From: JBCCQH01 sp039024435
GTDB taxonomy: Bacteria; Bacteroidota; Bacteroidia; J057; JADKCL01
Reading direction: 5' to 3'
NCBI GenBank assembly: GCA_039024435.1
Contig: JBCCQH010000067.1
Span: forward strand, 1 to 40,978
DNA length: 40,978 nucleotides
This document shows positions 9,325 through 17,734 of the stretch, piece after piece. The stretch's first letter is position 1; every line of letters starts with the position of its first letter. The notes beneath the pieces are model-generated. The model was given only the letters and a program-made list of their open reading frames with translations. It did no database searches and had not been told where the DNA came from. A program made the translations under genes and the position numbers.

Positions 9325-9753
9325 CTACTCCGCCACCGGTCCGTCTCCGTTGATGATGATCGTGTAGTCAATCTCTGCCGGTGGGCGCAGCATCGCCGAC
9401 ACCGAGCAATACTTTTCCAGGCTCAAGGTCACCGCCCGCTCGGCGCGTTCCCGCTCGATCTCTCCATCCAGGCGGTAGACCAGGTGGATTTTTTCCCAAA
9501 TCCGCGGGTAGTCGCCCCCGGAACGGACCGCCTCTACTTCCACTTGAAAAACGTCGATGGTCTGCCGCATTTTCTGGAGGATGTCCACCACGTCGATGGC
9601 GGAGCAGGCCGCTTCGGCGTGCAACACGAGGGTCATTGGGGAGGTGCCCGCTTGTTCGTCGCCGTCGATGGCCAGTTCGATCCCGTTGGGCGAGTAGCCG
9701 GTGTACTTGCGGCCTTCGCCGGACCAGTGGATGTGGACGTGTTTTGTGCTCAT
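9325..9753 (-). CDS. OsmC family protein (thiol peroxidase-like)
   Basis: The 142-residue product has the OsmC/Ohr layout. It contains the G-x-S-P-M segment near residues 36-40, then a helix with the first conserved Cys (C50 in E-A-A-C-S) and a second conserved Cys (C116 in K-Y-C-S-V). In this family the pair reduces organic hydroperoxides, while some YhfA-like members have unknown substrates. I chose the ATG at 9753 because the sequence from there matches the family; the frame stays open upstream to 10455 but that part overlaps the DUF952 gene and is a shadow of it. It follows the DUF952 gene after 107 bases on the same strand, so it is probably the last gene of the nitronate monooxygenase unit or has its own promoter. 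Confidence 0.85.
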   Translation of the reverse strand: MSTKHVHIHWSGEGRKYTGYSPNGIELAIDGDEQAGTSPMTLVLHAEAACSAIDVVDILQKMRQTIDVFQVEVEAVRSGGDYPRIWEKIHLVYRLDGEIERERAERAVTLSLEKYCSVSAMLRPPAEIDYTIIINGDGPVAE

Positions 9754-9860
9754 TGCGTTTTCGAGTTTGGCTTTGCGAATGGGGGCAACTTTTCCGGAAA
9801 ATACCACAAAAATGCAGGAAAATGCGGGGATGCCCGGTTGTTTTTGGGTGAATGCCCCAA

Positions 9861-10202
9861 CTACGCCCAGATAAATCGCCCCTCGGCGTTGCGTTCCACG
9901 GGAAGCGTAGTCTCGACCTTTTCCAGGGGCAAGGCCGCGTAGAGGTGGGGAAAATCCTCCCCGCTGCGACCTGGTTCCCATTTGAGTTGGGCTTTGACCC
10001 ACTTCACCGGGACGATCAGCGCTACGAGGGCATCGGCTTCCCGGTAGTACCGCTCCGCGCTTTCCAGCGCTTGCTCCGGCGTCGAAAAGTGGATGAATCC
10101 TTCGCTTTTCAGCGATGCGGCCCGGTAAGTGCCCCGCTGCAGAGCCGCTTCCCACTCCTTGGGCAGGCACAAGTGGACGATTTTTCCTTCCAATAATTTC
10201 AT
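9861..10202 (-). CDS. DUF952 domain protein
   Basis: This 113-residue cytosolic protein matches the DUF952 pattern: an early H-L-C-L-P-x-E-W segment, then S-L-x-S-E-G-F-I-H-F-S-T and a C-terminal P-H-L-Y-A-A-L-P motif. The family is small and of unknown activity; structural work has suggested similarity to ADP-ribosyltransferase-like folds, which I cannot test here. Its ATG at 10202-10200 overlaps the TGA of the upstream nitronate monooxygenase gene in an ATGA arrangement, indicating translational coupling. Confidence 0.85.
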   Translation of the reverse strand: MKLLEGKIVHLCLPKEWEAALQRGTYRAASLKSEGFIHFSTPEQALESAERYYREADALVALIVPVKWVKAQLKWEPGRSGEDFPHLYAALPLEKVETTLPVERNAEGRFIWA

Positions 10203-11176
10203 ATTCCCAGGCCCCCTCCCGGGGCATTGATGGTGGCCACCGCCGCTTGGTACTCCGCGATGACCTGTTCGACAATTTGTTGGGCGGGCAAGACATCGGC
10301 AATGGCGCCGGAGATCTGCCCGATTTCGAGTTCGCCGTCTTCCAGGTCGCCCTCAAACATGCCCCGGCGGGAGCGTCCGCGCCCGAGCAATGCCCGCAAC
10401 TCCTCGGCGCTTGCGCCCTGCGCCTCCAATTCCACCACCTGCTGGTAAAACCCATTGCGGATCAGCCGGACCGGCGTGAGCCTTTTCATGACCAGTTGGG
10501 TGCCATCCGAGGGTGTGGCGACCACGTGTTGCTTGTAGGCGGGATGGGCCGAGGACTCGGCACTCGCGACAAACCGCGTGCCCATTTGCACCCCTTCGGC
10601 GCCGAGGGCGAGGCAGGCGAGCAGAGCAGATCCCGTAGCAATTCCTCCGGCGGCAATCACCGGGATTTCCACGGCGGCCCGGACCTGGGGCACCAGGACC
10701 AGCGTGGTCAGTTCTTCCCGGCCATTGTGCCCCCCCGCTTCAAAGCCTTCGGCGACGAGGGCGTCTACCCCGGCGGCGGCGGCCTTTTCGGCAAAGCGGA
10801 CACTGGAGACGACGTGGACCACGGTGCGGCCCTGTTCCTTCAGGATCGGGGTCCAGATTTTGGGATTTCCGGCGGAAGTGAAAACGATGGGGACATTTTC
10901 CTCGGCAATGACCCGCATGAGCGCATCGGCGTGGCGGTAGAGCAGGGGGACATTGACCCCAAACGGCCGTTCGGTGGCTCCCCGGCACTTGCGTACGTGG
11001 ATGCGGAGCGTGTCGGCGTCCATGCTTCCCGCCCCGATCAGCCCGAGGCCCCCGGCCGCAGAGACCGCGGCCGCGAGTTCCCAGCCCGAGCACCAGACCA
11101 TTCCCGCTTGGACCAGGGGATAGCGGATGCCAAACAGCCGGGCGATGCGGTTTGCGGAAAAATCGGGAGTTTGCAT
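10199..11176 (-). CDS. Nitronate monooxygenase family protein (FMN-dependent, 2-nitropropane dioxygenase-like)
   Basis: The 325-residue protein has the TIM-barrel pattern of nitronate monooxygenases. It starts with a short helix and R-Y-P-L-V-Q-A-G-M, followed by A-A-G-G-L-G-L-I-G near residues 40-48. Further on it has A-E-G-F-E-A-G-G-H-N-G and I-P-V-I-A-A-G-G-I-A, then G-A-E-G-V-Q-M-G-T-R-F, the usual FMN phosphate-binding and active-site segments. Such enzymes oxidise alkyl nitronates with FMN and oxygen; enoyl-ACP reductase II (FabK) is a related alternative. The start at 11176 is the only good ATG before the conserved core. A TATCTTTG -7 box lies five bases upstream, so the mRNA may be leaderless. 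The stop overlaps the DUF952 start. Confidence 0.88.
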   Translation of the reverse strand: MQTPDFSANRIARLFGIRYPLVQAGMVWCSGWELAAAVSAAGGLGLIGAGSMDADTLRIHVRKCRGATERPFGVNVPLLYRHADALMRVIAEENVPIVFTSAGNPKIWTPILKEQGRTVVHVVSSVRFAEKAAAAGVDALVAEGFEAGGHNGREELTTLVLVPQVRAAVEIPVIAAGGIATGSALLACLALGAEGVQMGTRFVASAESSAHPAYKQHVVATPSDGTQLVMKRLTPVRLIRNGFYQQVVELEAQGASAEELRALLGRGRSRRGMFEGDLEDGELEIGQISGAIADVLPAQQIVEQVIAEYQAAVATINAPGGGLGI

Positions 11177-11181
11177 GGGGG

Positions 11182-11189
11182 CAAAGATA
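11182..11189 (-). promoter_or_regulatory. -7 box abutting the nitronate monooxygenase start
   Basis: TATCTTTG on the minus strand is a perfect match to the Bacteroidota TAnnTTTG -7 element and ends five bases before the ATG. No TTG is found at the expected -33 position. If used, transcription would begin at or next to the start codon. Confidence 0.4.
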
Positions 11190-11386
11190 TCATTTTTGCT
11201 GAAGGAGGACGGGGATTGACGGGGAACCGTGCGGGTGAACGGTACGGGTGGGGAAGTAGACGTTTTGCTGGGGAGAGCGTAGGCAAATGTTTGTGCGTTC
11301 CTTTTTGGGTGGGGACGCGAGATTATTTTGTGCCTTGAGGTTTTGATGTTCGCCTTTTTGGCGATCAAGCTCCCGAAAAATTGGGT

Positions 11387-11394
11387 TACATTTG
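11387..11394 (+). promoter_or_regulatory. -7 box abutting the radical SAM gene start
   Basis: TACATTTG matches the TAnnTTTG -7 consensus and ends three bases before the ATG at 11398. A TTTTTG at 11355-11360 is the nearest -33 candidate, but the 26-base spacing is longer than usual. It mirrors the box on the divergent side of the same intergenic region. Confidence 0.35.
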
Positions 11395-11397
11395 GGA

Positions 11398-12615
11398 ATG
11401 GACCAGTCGCATCAGGAACTATTTTCGGATGGCCGGGCGTTTTGCATCATGCCTTGGGTCCACCTGCACGTCACCACGCGGGGGCAGGTGCAGGCCTGCT
11501 GTGTGGGGAACATTCCCTTCGGCAATGTCAATACCGCCGGAATTGGGGAAATCTGGCAGGGCAAGGCGATCCGGGAATTCCGCCGAAAGTTGCTTCGCGA
11601 TGAGCCCGATCCGCGCTGCCGGGTCTGCTACGCCCGCGAGGAAGCCGGTGCGATTTCCCTGCGCCAGGAAACCAATGCCCGTTTTCGGCACCACTTCCCG
11701 GCGGTGGCGGGGACCACGCCGGATGGCACCGCCCCGGCGGCGCAACCGGCCTACTGGGACATTCGCTTTTCGAATCTGTGCAACTTTCGCTGTCGGACCT
11801 GCTGGCACGGAGCGAGTTCGCGGTGGTTTGAGGAGGCGCAGGCGTTGGGCAATGCCGCTGGTCCTGCCGCGGTGATCCGAGCTGCGGAGGACGATGCCGC
11901 TTTCACCCAGCAACTGGCGTTGCTGTTGCCCCACACCGAGGAGATCTACTTTGCCGGGGGCGAACCGCTTTTGATGCCAGAGCATTTTCGGTTGCTGGCC
12001 GGACTGATTGCCGCCGGGCACACGGGTGTCCGGTTGCGCTACAACACGAACTTTTCCCGCCTGGACTACGGTGGCCACGACCTGGCGGCCCTCTGGGCGG
12101 AATTTGACTCGGTGAGCATCGGGGCGAGTTTGGATCTGGCGGGGCACCGGGGCGAATTTCTCCGCAAAGGCCAGCGCTGGACGCAGGTGGAAGCCAACCG
12201 TTTGCGGCTGCAGGAACAGTGTCCGCGGGTGCAGTTTGCGTGGCACCCGACGGTCTCCGTATTCAATGTCCTGCACCTGCCGGCGTTTCACCGGGACTGG
12301 GTGGAGCGCGGCTGGCTGGAGCGGGAGGCGGTATTTTTGAATTTGTTGGAGCGGCCGGCCCACTTCAATCTCAAAGTGCTGCCGCCGGAGCTGAAAGCAG
12401 AAGTGCGCCAGCGCTTTGCCGAGCATCTGGATTGGCTGGGGGAGGCGGCGGAGTCGGTTGCGGCCCAGTTCCGCGGGGTGCAAGCCTTCATGGACCAGGC
12501 GCAATGGCAGAGCAAGTTGCCGAAATTTCGGGCGGCATGTGCGCGGCTGGACGCGCTGCGGGGCGAAAACACCCGGGCAGTTTTTCCGGAGCTACGCACC
12601 CTTTGGCCGGCGTAA
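11398..12615 (+). CDS. Twitch domain-containing radical SAM protein
   Basis: The 405-residue protein has the radical SAM cluster motif CxxxCxxC at C128, C132 and C135, within the segment F-S-N-L-C-N-F-R-C-R-T-C. The N-terminal 100 residues hold a SPASM/twitch-like set of cysteines (C16, C34, C35, C74, C77), which probably binds a second iron-sulfur cluster. In this protein the twitch part precedes the radical SAM barrel, the order seen in a family of Bacteroidota proteins of unknown substrate. A-G-G-E-P after residue 185 is the usual SAM-contacting GGE motif. Related SPASM/twitch enzymes modify peptides or cofactors, but no precursor peptide gene is seen nearby. A TTG six bases upstream could also start translation. 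It faces the VWA/T9SS gene end to end, nine bases apart. Confidence 0.88.
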   Translation: MDQSHQELFSDGRAFCIMPWVHLHVTTRGQVQACCVGNIPFGNVNTAGIGEIWQGKAIREFRRKLLRDEPDPRCRVCYAREEAGAISLRQETNARFRHHFPAVAGTTPDGTAPAAQPAYWDIRFSNLCNFRCRTCWHGASSRWFEEAQALGNAAGPAAVIRAAEDDAAFTQQLALLLPHTEEIYFAGGEPLLMPEHFRLLAGLIAAGHTGVRLRYNTNFSRLDYGGHDLAALWAEFDSVSIGASLDLAGHRGEFLRKGQRWTQVEANRLRLQEQCPRVQFAWHPTVSVFNVLHLPAFHRDWVERGWLEREAVFLNLLERPAHFNLKVLPPELKAEVRQRFAEHLDWLGEAAESVAAQFRGVQAFMDQAQWQSKLPKFRAACARLDALRGENTRAVFPELRTLWPA

Positions 12616-12624
12616 AACAGCCCC

Positions 12625-14508
12625 TTACCGTTGCACCACCACCTTCCCGGTGAGCCAGTGTTCGTCGTCGTACTGGTACTTGAGGTAGTAGGTGCCGGCA
12701 GGAAAGCCGCTGAGATCGATGCGGGATCGCTTTTGATTGCCCATTGCTTGGCGCAGCAACAACTTGCCGGAGATGTCGGTCACGAACAGTTGGCCCATTT
12801 TGCCCCCGGTTTCCAGGTTGAGCGGTCCGGAAGTGGGATTGGGCCAATACTTCCACGCGATGTCCGTGGTTTGCCGCACTTTTTTCCACTCTTTGTCAGA
12901 GTCGAGGGTTTCCTCGTAGGAATAAATCGGATCTTCGGCGCGCTCGGTCAGTTGCTCGCTCGGGGGACGTACCATCAGGGTTTCCGCCGCCACAATCTCG
13001 TTTTGCGCCCGGCAATCCACCGTCTTGCTGTATTGGTAGATGACCCGGAGCAGGATTTCGTTGAGGGTTTCCACCTTCCATTTGTCCGTGGAAGGCTTCA
13101 AGTGGGCACCGCCGATGCCGCTGTCGTCGGTCAGGAAGATGTAGGTGCCGTTGGTGAGCAGGGCGGTCGCCCGCAGGAGGTACTCGGTGGACTTGTCGAT
13201 GCCCGAGCCGATCACTGGGACGATGCGCACGCCTTTTTCGGCCGCCCGGCGGATCATGGACCGCATTTGCTTCGCGTATTCCAGGTGGGGCGGCGCATCC
13301 AGGAAGATGAAAATGATCCGGAGGGCGTCCGGTCGCCATTCTAGCTCTTCGAGCGCCACGCGGAGTCCTTCCTCGGGGGCTTCAGGCACGTCGATCCCGC
13401 TGCCGCTCGATTGCTGTTGGATGAACCGCTGGGTGACGGCGATCTTGTCGGTAAGGTTTGATTTGCGGGTCAGATATTCGGACTCATAATCCCGGTAAAA
13501 CACCGCCCCAAAGCGGAAATCCTTGTCGGCCTGCATGGCTTTGGATTGGGTGATGATGTCCTGCAGCTCGGCTTTCAGGTACTCGATTTCGTCGGCCATG
13601 GACATGGTGGCGTCCACGACCAGGGCAATGTCGACCTCTTGGGGAGCCGCACAGGCCACCGGGAGGGAAAATTGGTTGATGCCCCGGGGAAAGGGGCGGG
13701 CGTCTGCGATGCGTTGGCGCTGACCGGCGTACTCCACGGTGAGTGCAACCCGAGTCGGGGGCTTGTTTTGTCCCTCTACCGCGGCCCACAGTTCGGCTTT
13801 GCCGGTGTTGTCGGTGCGGGCGGTGTACTGGACAGCACTGTCCCGATCAACCAGTTTTACCACGGCATTTGCCACCGGAAATCCGGATTCGTTTTGGCAC
13901 TGCACGGTGTAGCGGTGCCGGGCGTTGAGGTTCCAATAGCTCCGGTAGCGGTTCATGAGGCTGGCATCCAGGTCCTGCCACAGGTCCCACTTGCTGAAAT
14001 CGTTCAGTTCACCTGCGGTCAGCAGGCCCGCCCGTTCGGAAACCGGGGACGGTTGTACACTCGATAAGCCGTTCCGGGCACGGTTCAGTCCTCGAGTCCG
14101 CGGCTTTTTGCGACCGCTTTTTACTTTTCGGTAGGTGGGCCCGGAAACATCTTTTTTTTGTAGCCGGGTTTGCCGCCCGGTGATGACCACTTCATCCAGT
14201 ACGACCTCCTTGATTTTCAGCGCCAGGACGGTGTCGGTGATGCTGCTCCGAAATGGAATTTCGATGGATTCGTAATCCGAAGCCCGGACCTTGAGGGTGC
14301 CGCTGGAGCCAGCGCAGTTGAACTTGAACTGGCCTTCTTCGTCGGTATAGGTTCCGGAGTATCCACCCATTTCAAATATGGCGGCCCAGGCGATGGGTTC
14401 TTGGGTTTCGGCGTCGATGACCTGCCCAGAGACAGTCACTTTTTGGGCTACAATTGGCAGCGCAAACAGGCCCCAAAGGGCGAAAAACAAGATTTGCAAT
14501 GGTCTCAT
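12625..14508 (-). CDS. Secreted VWA protein with carboxypeptidase-regulatory-like and T9SS sorting domains
   Basis: I place the start at 14508, directly before a signal peptide (residues 1-21, P-I-V-A-Q cleavage), giving 627 residues. The frame continues open upstream to 14721, but that part lies in repeat DNA. Residues 22-105 form a carboxypeptidase regulatory-like (CarboxypepD_reg) beta-sandwich ending in the D-E-V-V-I-T-G sequence also known from SusC/TonB receptors. Residues 292-470 are a von Willebrand A domain with a DxTxS metal site (D299, T301, S303). The C-terminus carries a T9SS type A sorting domain starting Y-W-P-N-P-T-S-G and ending G-K-V-V-V-Q-R. It is probably exported by T9SS and attached to the surface or released. 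Function beyond metal-dependent adhesion is unknown. Confidence 0.82.
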   Translation of the reverse strand: MRPLQILFFALWGLFALPIVAQKVTVSGQVIDAETQEPIAWAAIFEMGGYSGTYTDEEGQFKFNCAGSSGTLKVRASDYESIEIPFRSSITDTVLALKIKEVVLDEVVITGRQTRLQKKDVSGPTYRKVKSGRKKPRTRGLNRARNGLSSVQPSPVSERAGLLTAGELNDFSKWDLWQDLDASLMNRYRSYWNLNARHRYTVQCQNESGFPVANAVVKLVDRDSAVQYTARTDNTGKAELWAAVEGQNKPPTRVALTVEYAGQRQRIADARPFPRGINQFSLPVACAAPQEVDIALVVDATMSMADEIEYLKAELQDIITQSKAMQADKDFRFGAVFYRDYESEYLTRKSNLTDKIAVTQRFIQQQSSGSGIDVPEAPEEGLRVALEELEWRPDALRIIFIFLDAPPHLEYAKQMRSMIRRAAEKGVRIVPVIGSGIDKSTEYLLRATALLTNGTYIFLTDDSGIGGAHLKPSTDKWKVETLNEILLRVIYQYSKTVDCRAQNEIVAAETLMVRPPSEQLTERAEDPIYSYEETLDSDKEWKKVRQTTDIAWKYWPNPTSGPLNLETGGKMGQLFVTDISGKLLLRQAMGNQKRSRIDLSGFPAGTYYLKYQYDDEHWLTGKVVVQR

Positions 14509-14836
14509 ATTTATGAATTTAGACCGTTTGGGCGTGTTGCCAAAGCGCAAAATCCCGCTTGAATTACGCAATTTTTGATTGATTGATCGCAAAATCTTCG
14601 CGGGTGCGTGATCCCGCGCGTCTACGGGAAGAAATCGTTTATTGAATGATGTTGATTGCGCGTTCGGAACACGCGCATTGGAAATTGGAAATTCTTCACG
14701 GAAAATCCTTGGGGGCCGCACGGCACGCCGTGCGGCTACGATCCCCGTGTTGTAGCGACTTATTAGGTGATTTGGTCATCGCTGTTTGCGCGTTCCGAAC
14801 GCGCCAATCGGAAATCAGAAATCAGGCAATCAGAAA
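14509..14836. other. Intergenic region dominated by a repeat element
   Basis: The 328 bases between two minus-strand genes show no credible ORF. The left 150 bases form the leader of the VWA/T9SS gene without a clear promoter. The rest is the repeat element described separately. Confidence 0.5.
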
Positions 14837-14839
14837 TCA
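14656..14839. repeat. Interspersed composite repeat, copy A
   Basis: Three blocks follow each other. The first is GCGCGTTCGGAACACGCGC followed by ATTGGAAATTGGAAATT. The second (14711-14760) starts GGGGGCCGCACGG, contains a perfect hairpin with ten-base arms (GCCGCACGGC / GCCGTGCGGC, 14714-14735), and continues CTACGATCCCCGTGTTGT. The third is a 17-base palindrome GCGCGTTCCGAACGCGC followed by GGAAATCAGAAATC-type repeats. The second block and the GGAAATT block recur at 26329-26508. The element is probably a dispersed non-coding repeat like REP sequences. Confidence 0.6.
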
Positions 14840-16690
14840 AAAAAACCGAATTTCGACCCTTCGGTTTTGGGCGCGGTGGGGTTCGGTGTCGTTGGGAACC
14901 AATGGTTGTTGCTCACCGACCCCGGTAGCGGTGAGCCGGGTGGGCGCGATGCCGAGCTGCGCGAGGTAAGCCAGTACGGCTTCGGCGCGGGCCCGGGACA
15001 ATTGCAGGTTGTAGGTCTCGCTGCCCTGGTCATCGGTGTGGCCGGTAATCGCAATGCGCAGTTCTGGATGCCGGTACAGATAGGCGCCCAGCGTATCGAG
15101 AACCGGTTTGGCTTCCGGCGCGAGTTCACGCGCATCAAAGGCAAACAAGAAGTTTTCCAGCACCAGGGTATCGCCCGCCCGCCAATCCGGCGGGGCCGGC
15201 AAGGAGTCGAGGTCTGTGGTGCCCCCGACAGTTTCCGGTTCCAGGGGGGCATGGACGAACAGTTTGGGGTCGTCGGGATCGGCCACGATTTGGGGCGAGA
15301 GATCGTCCGGACAATCGGCAATCGGAGCGTCGATCCGGCAGAGCGAGACATCGTCGACGTAGTAGTAGCACGCTTCTCCATAACCGGAATTTTTGAAGGC
15401 AGGGGACGACTTAGCGGGACGGCGGGGGTCGGATAAGTCGCCCCCGGCGCGGGCCACCATGCCCGGGTCTTCGTTTTCCCGGAAATTGCCGATGGTCAAG
15501 AATTGTTCGCCGCCATTGGCGATGAACAGGGCACTGATTTGGGTCCACCCCTCCCGGTTGTCGAGGGGGTGGTTGCGGTCGCTGAGGAAAACCAGACGCG
15601 GATCGTCCACCGGCACTTGCGAGGGAATGCGGTCCACCGCCCGGGCGGGCATCATTTGCAAATCGTGCAGGGCGTACTGGCTGATCTCGGCCAGGCTCAC
15701 CCACATGCTTAGGCAGTAGACTTCGCCTTTTTCGAGGGGTTGTTGGAGCCGCATCGAGATAAATTCGCGGTAGTCGTGCCGGATCTGGAGGTAGCACCAA
15801 AATCCCCCGTAGGCGTCGCCGGTATGGGGTTCCTGACTACCGAGTTCGTTGTCTGGAACCGCCGCGGTGGTGGTGCCGCAGCGGTGGAAGAAGTCGGGGG
15901 TATTTTCCGATACCCGCCAGGCGGCGCACATTTCCATTTCGGCGCGGTAGCGGGGGCAGCCGTACTTGATTTCAAAGCCGGGATTGGGCACGTAGTTGTG
16001 GTCGTCCTGGAGGGCATTTCCCGAAAAATAGCTGCGGCCACAACCCGCTTCGGAATCGTAGGGGTACAGCCCGAATCCGTCCAAATAGGTGTAGCCTTTC
16101 CGGTCCTTTTCGCCAAAGTAGCCAACGATGAGGTATTGTTCGCCCCCTTGGGCTTCGAAGCTGTGGGACATCAAGGTCCAGGCGCTGCTGGAGCCCGCCA
16201 TTTGGTAATCGGGGCGGCGCGCCTTGCCGGTATCGTCGATGGGATCCCAGGTGGATTGGGTGTAAGCACTTTCCCGGAACCAAACCTTGAGCCGGGCAAA
16301 CTGTTGGCTCGTGGAGCTGGCCGGGGAAGCAAAGAAGCGGAGGCAGTAGCGTTTGCCCGCCTCCAGGGGCTGGAGCAGGCGGACCTGGAGGTACTCGGTT
16401 TCCTTTTCGCCGGCGTAGATCCCGGTGTAGGCTTGGCCATCGAGCAAGGCTTGGGTACTGAAGTAATTGTTGGGAACTCCGGCGGGGTTGCTGCGGCCAG
16501 GGGCGCAGGTATGGAAGAAGTCGGGGGTGCCGGCATTGGCGGAAGTCCACTCCGCGACCCGATCCAATTCACCGAGGCCTTTGGGGCACTTTTTGTGGTC
16601 CTCAAAGCTGGGATTGGGAATGAGATTTTGGCCGGGCAAGGGGAGGAAGGCTCCGCTGGCAACGAACAGAAGGACAAGCAGATGACGCAT
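14837..16690 (-). CDS. OmpA family outer-membrane protein with duplicated lectin-like modules
   Basis: I start the gene at 16690, where a signal peptide begins (MRHLLVLLF... to P-G-Q), giving 617 residues; the frame is open 40 codons further upstream without family support. Two related modules follow. The first begins N-L-I-P-N-P-S-F-E and the second Y-V-P-N-P-G-F-E, and both contain T-P-D-F-F-H-x-C. These resemble the carbohydrate-binding-like modules fused to OmpA domains in Saprospiraceae. The last 110 residues are an OmpA C-terminal peptidoglycan-binding domain, with G-H-T-D-D-Q-G and L-S-x-x-R-A-x-A-V, ending N-R-R-V-E-I-R-F-F. The protein probably sits at the outer membrane, anchored to peptidoglycan and exposing or holding glycans. 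It precedes the VWA/T9SS gene but a 328-base gap with repeats argues against a single operon. Confidence 0.85.
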   Translation of the reverse strand: MRHLLVLLFVASGAFLPLPGQNLIPNPSFEDHKKCPKGLGELDRVAEWTSANAGTPDFFHTCAPGRSNPAGVPNNYFSTQALLDGQAYTGIYAGEKETEYLQVRLLQPLEAGKRYCLRFFASPASSTSQQFARLKVWFRESAYTQSTWDPIDDTGKARRPDYQMAGSSSAWTLMSHSFEAQGGEQYLIVGYFGEKDRKGYTYLDGFGLYPYDSEAGCGRSYFSGNALQDDHNYVPNPGFEIKYGCPRYRAEMEMCAAWRVSENTPDFFHRCGTTTAAVPDNELGSQEPHTGDAYGGFWCYLQIRHDYREFISMRLQQPLEKGEVYCLSMWVSLAEISQYALHDLQMMPARAVDRIPSQVPVDDPRLVFLSDRNHPLDNREGWTQISALFIANGGEQFLTIGNFRENEDPGMVARAGGDLSDPRRPAKSSPAFKNSGYGEACYYYVDDVSLCRIDAPIADCPDDLSPQIVADPDDPKLFVHAPLEPETVGGTTDLDSLPAPPDWRAGDTLVLENFLFAFDARELAPEAKPVLDTLGAYLYRHPELRIAITGHTDDQGSETYNLQLSRARAEAVLAYLAQLGIAPTRLTATGVGEQQPLVPNDTEPHRAQNRRVEIRFF

Positions 16691-16763
16691 TATGAAGAGG
16701 AAGCAGAACGGGTAACAGCAGAGAGGAGCGTCCCGGGCAATCACTGCGAATTCCGCTCTCGGG

Positions 16764-16793
16764 TTGGCAATATGGCGGCGGCGCTTTAATTTG
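16764..16793 (+). promoter_or_regulatory. Candidate promoter of the CPBP-like gene
   Basis: TTG at 16764-16766 and TTAATTTG at 16786-16793 are separated by 19 bases. The -7 element differs from TAnnTTTG in one position. The leader would be about 15-20 bases. Confidence 0.35.
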
Positions 16794-16813
16794 CCAGCCA
16801 AATCGAGCACACT

Positions 16814-17554
16814 ATGGACTGGGAACGTTTAAGCGCAATTGTAAACTGGAATGAGGAAGCCCTGCCGGCCGTGTTGGCCATCGGGGTGGCAACCATCGGA
16901 TTCATCATTTATTATTTCACCATCATCTCCGAAAAACTGGCGGCCCGGTTCCGCGAACGGTTCGGGGAGGAAGCCGGTCAAGCCCGATGGGTGATTGCGC
17001 AACGGCTCATCGGAGCGGCGGTGTTGGGGATTCCTTCGTTGATTCTCATTCCCCTGGTGCTCGGCAAAAGCCCGGCGGCTTACGGTATTTCTTTTTCCAT
17101 CAACGGTACGGCGGCCCTCTACATTGCGGTATTGGGTGCGATCATCATTCCGATGAACCTCTTTCGTGCCGGCAAACCCGCCAATCTGGTCCATTATCCC
17201 CAGATCCGGACCAAAAAATGGGATGTCCGCTTGCTGGGTATCAGTTCGATTTCCTGGGTGCTGTACCTGTTGGGCTACGAGATCCTGTTTCGCGGGCTGC
17301 TCTTGTTCGGCTGCGTGGAAGCCCTCGGGGTTTGGCCGGCCCTCGCGATCAACGCGTCGATCTACTCATTTGCCCACTTCTTCAAAGGCATCGGTGAGAC
17401 GGTGGGGGCAATTCCGTTTGGGATCGTGATTTCGATTCTCTGCCTCCACACGGGAAACTTTATGGTCGCTTTTATCGTGCATTGCTTCCTCGCGCTATCG
17501 AACCAGACCGTGGCGGTATTCAAAAATCCCGAAATCGAATGGGTCAAGGGGTGA
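16814..17554 (+). CDS. CPBP/Abi-like intramembrane metalloprotease family protein
   Basis: The 246-residue protein has about six or seven hydrophobic segments. The region Y-E-I-L-F-R-G (155-161) corresponds to the EExxxR motif of CPBP (Rce1-like) intramembrane proteases, but the first Glu is Tyr155; Glu156 and Arg160 are kept. His188 in S-F-A-H-F and His223 in V-H-C-F-L fit the other two metal- or catalytic-residue motifs. The family cleaves prenylated proteins in eukaryotes and has varied, mostly unknown roles in bacteria, including bacteriocin immunity. With the first Glu replaced, activity may be altered. It is transcribed divergently from the OmpA gene with 123 bases between them. Confidence 0.72.
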   Translation: MDWERLSAIVNWNEEALPAVLAIGVATIGFIIYYFTIISEKLAARFRERFGEEAGQARWVIAQRLIGAAVLGIPSLILIPLVLGKSPAAYGISFSINGTAALYIAVLGAIIIPMNLFRAGKPANLVHYPQIRTKKWDVRLLGISSISWVLYLLGYEILFRGLLLFGCVEALGVWPALAINASIYSFAHFFKGIGETVGAIPFGIVISILCLHTGNFMVAFIVHCFLALSNQTVAVFKNPEIEWVKG

Positions 17555-17734
17555 CCGCCCCATTGCGGTGCCGGTAGGATCGAGTCGCTTTTCCACAAGC
17601 TGGGCTTGCGCAATTGGGAGTCCCGGGTAGACAACAAAAATGTAAGCCGAGAAAATCCGCGTGGGGGCAACCACTACCGAGCGCGATGGGTATTTTTTCG
17701 CAGCAGCATTTTCGGCGGGGAAATTGTTGTGCGT

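Noticed and set aside
10115..11338. Long plus-strand frame over the nitronate monooxygenase gene (407 codons).
   Set aside because: It is antisense to a gene with clear family motifs, has no domain and a Gly/Arg/Pro-rich composition typical of reading the wrong strand of GC-rich DNA.
17554..17569. ACCGC/GCGGT hairpin at the end of the CPBP-like gene as a terminator.
   Set aside because: Five-base stem overlapping the stop codon and no T-run; too weak.
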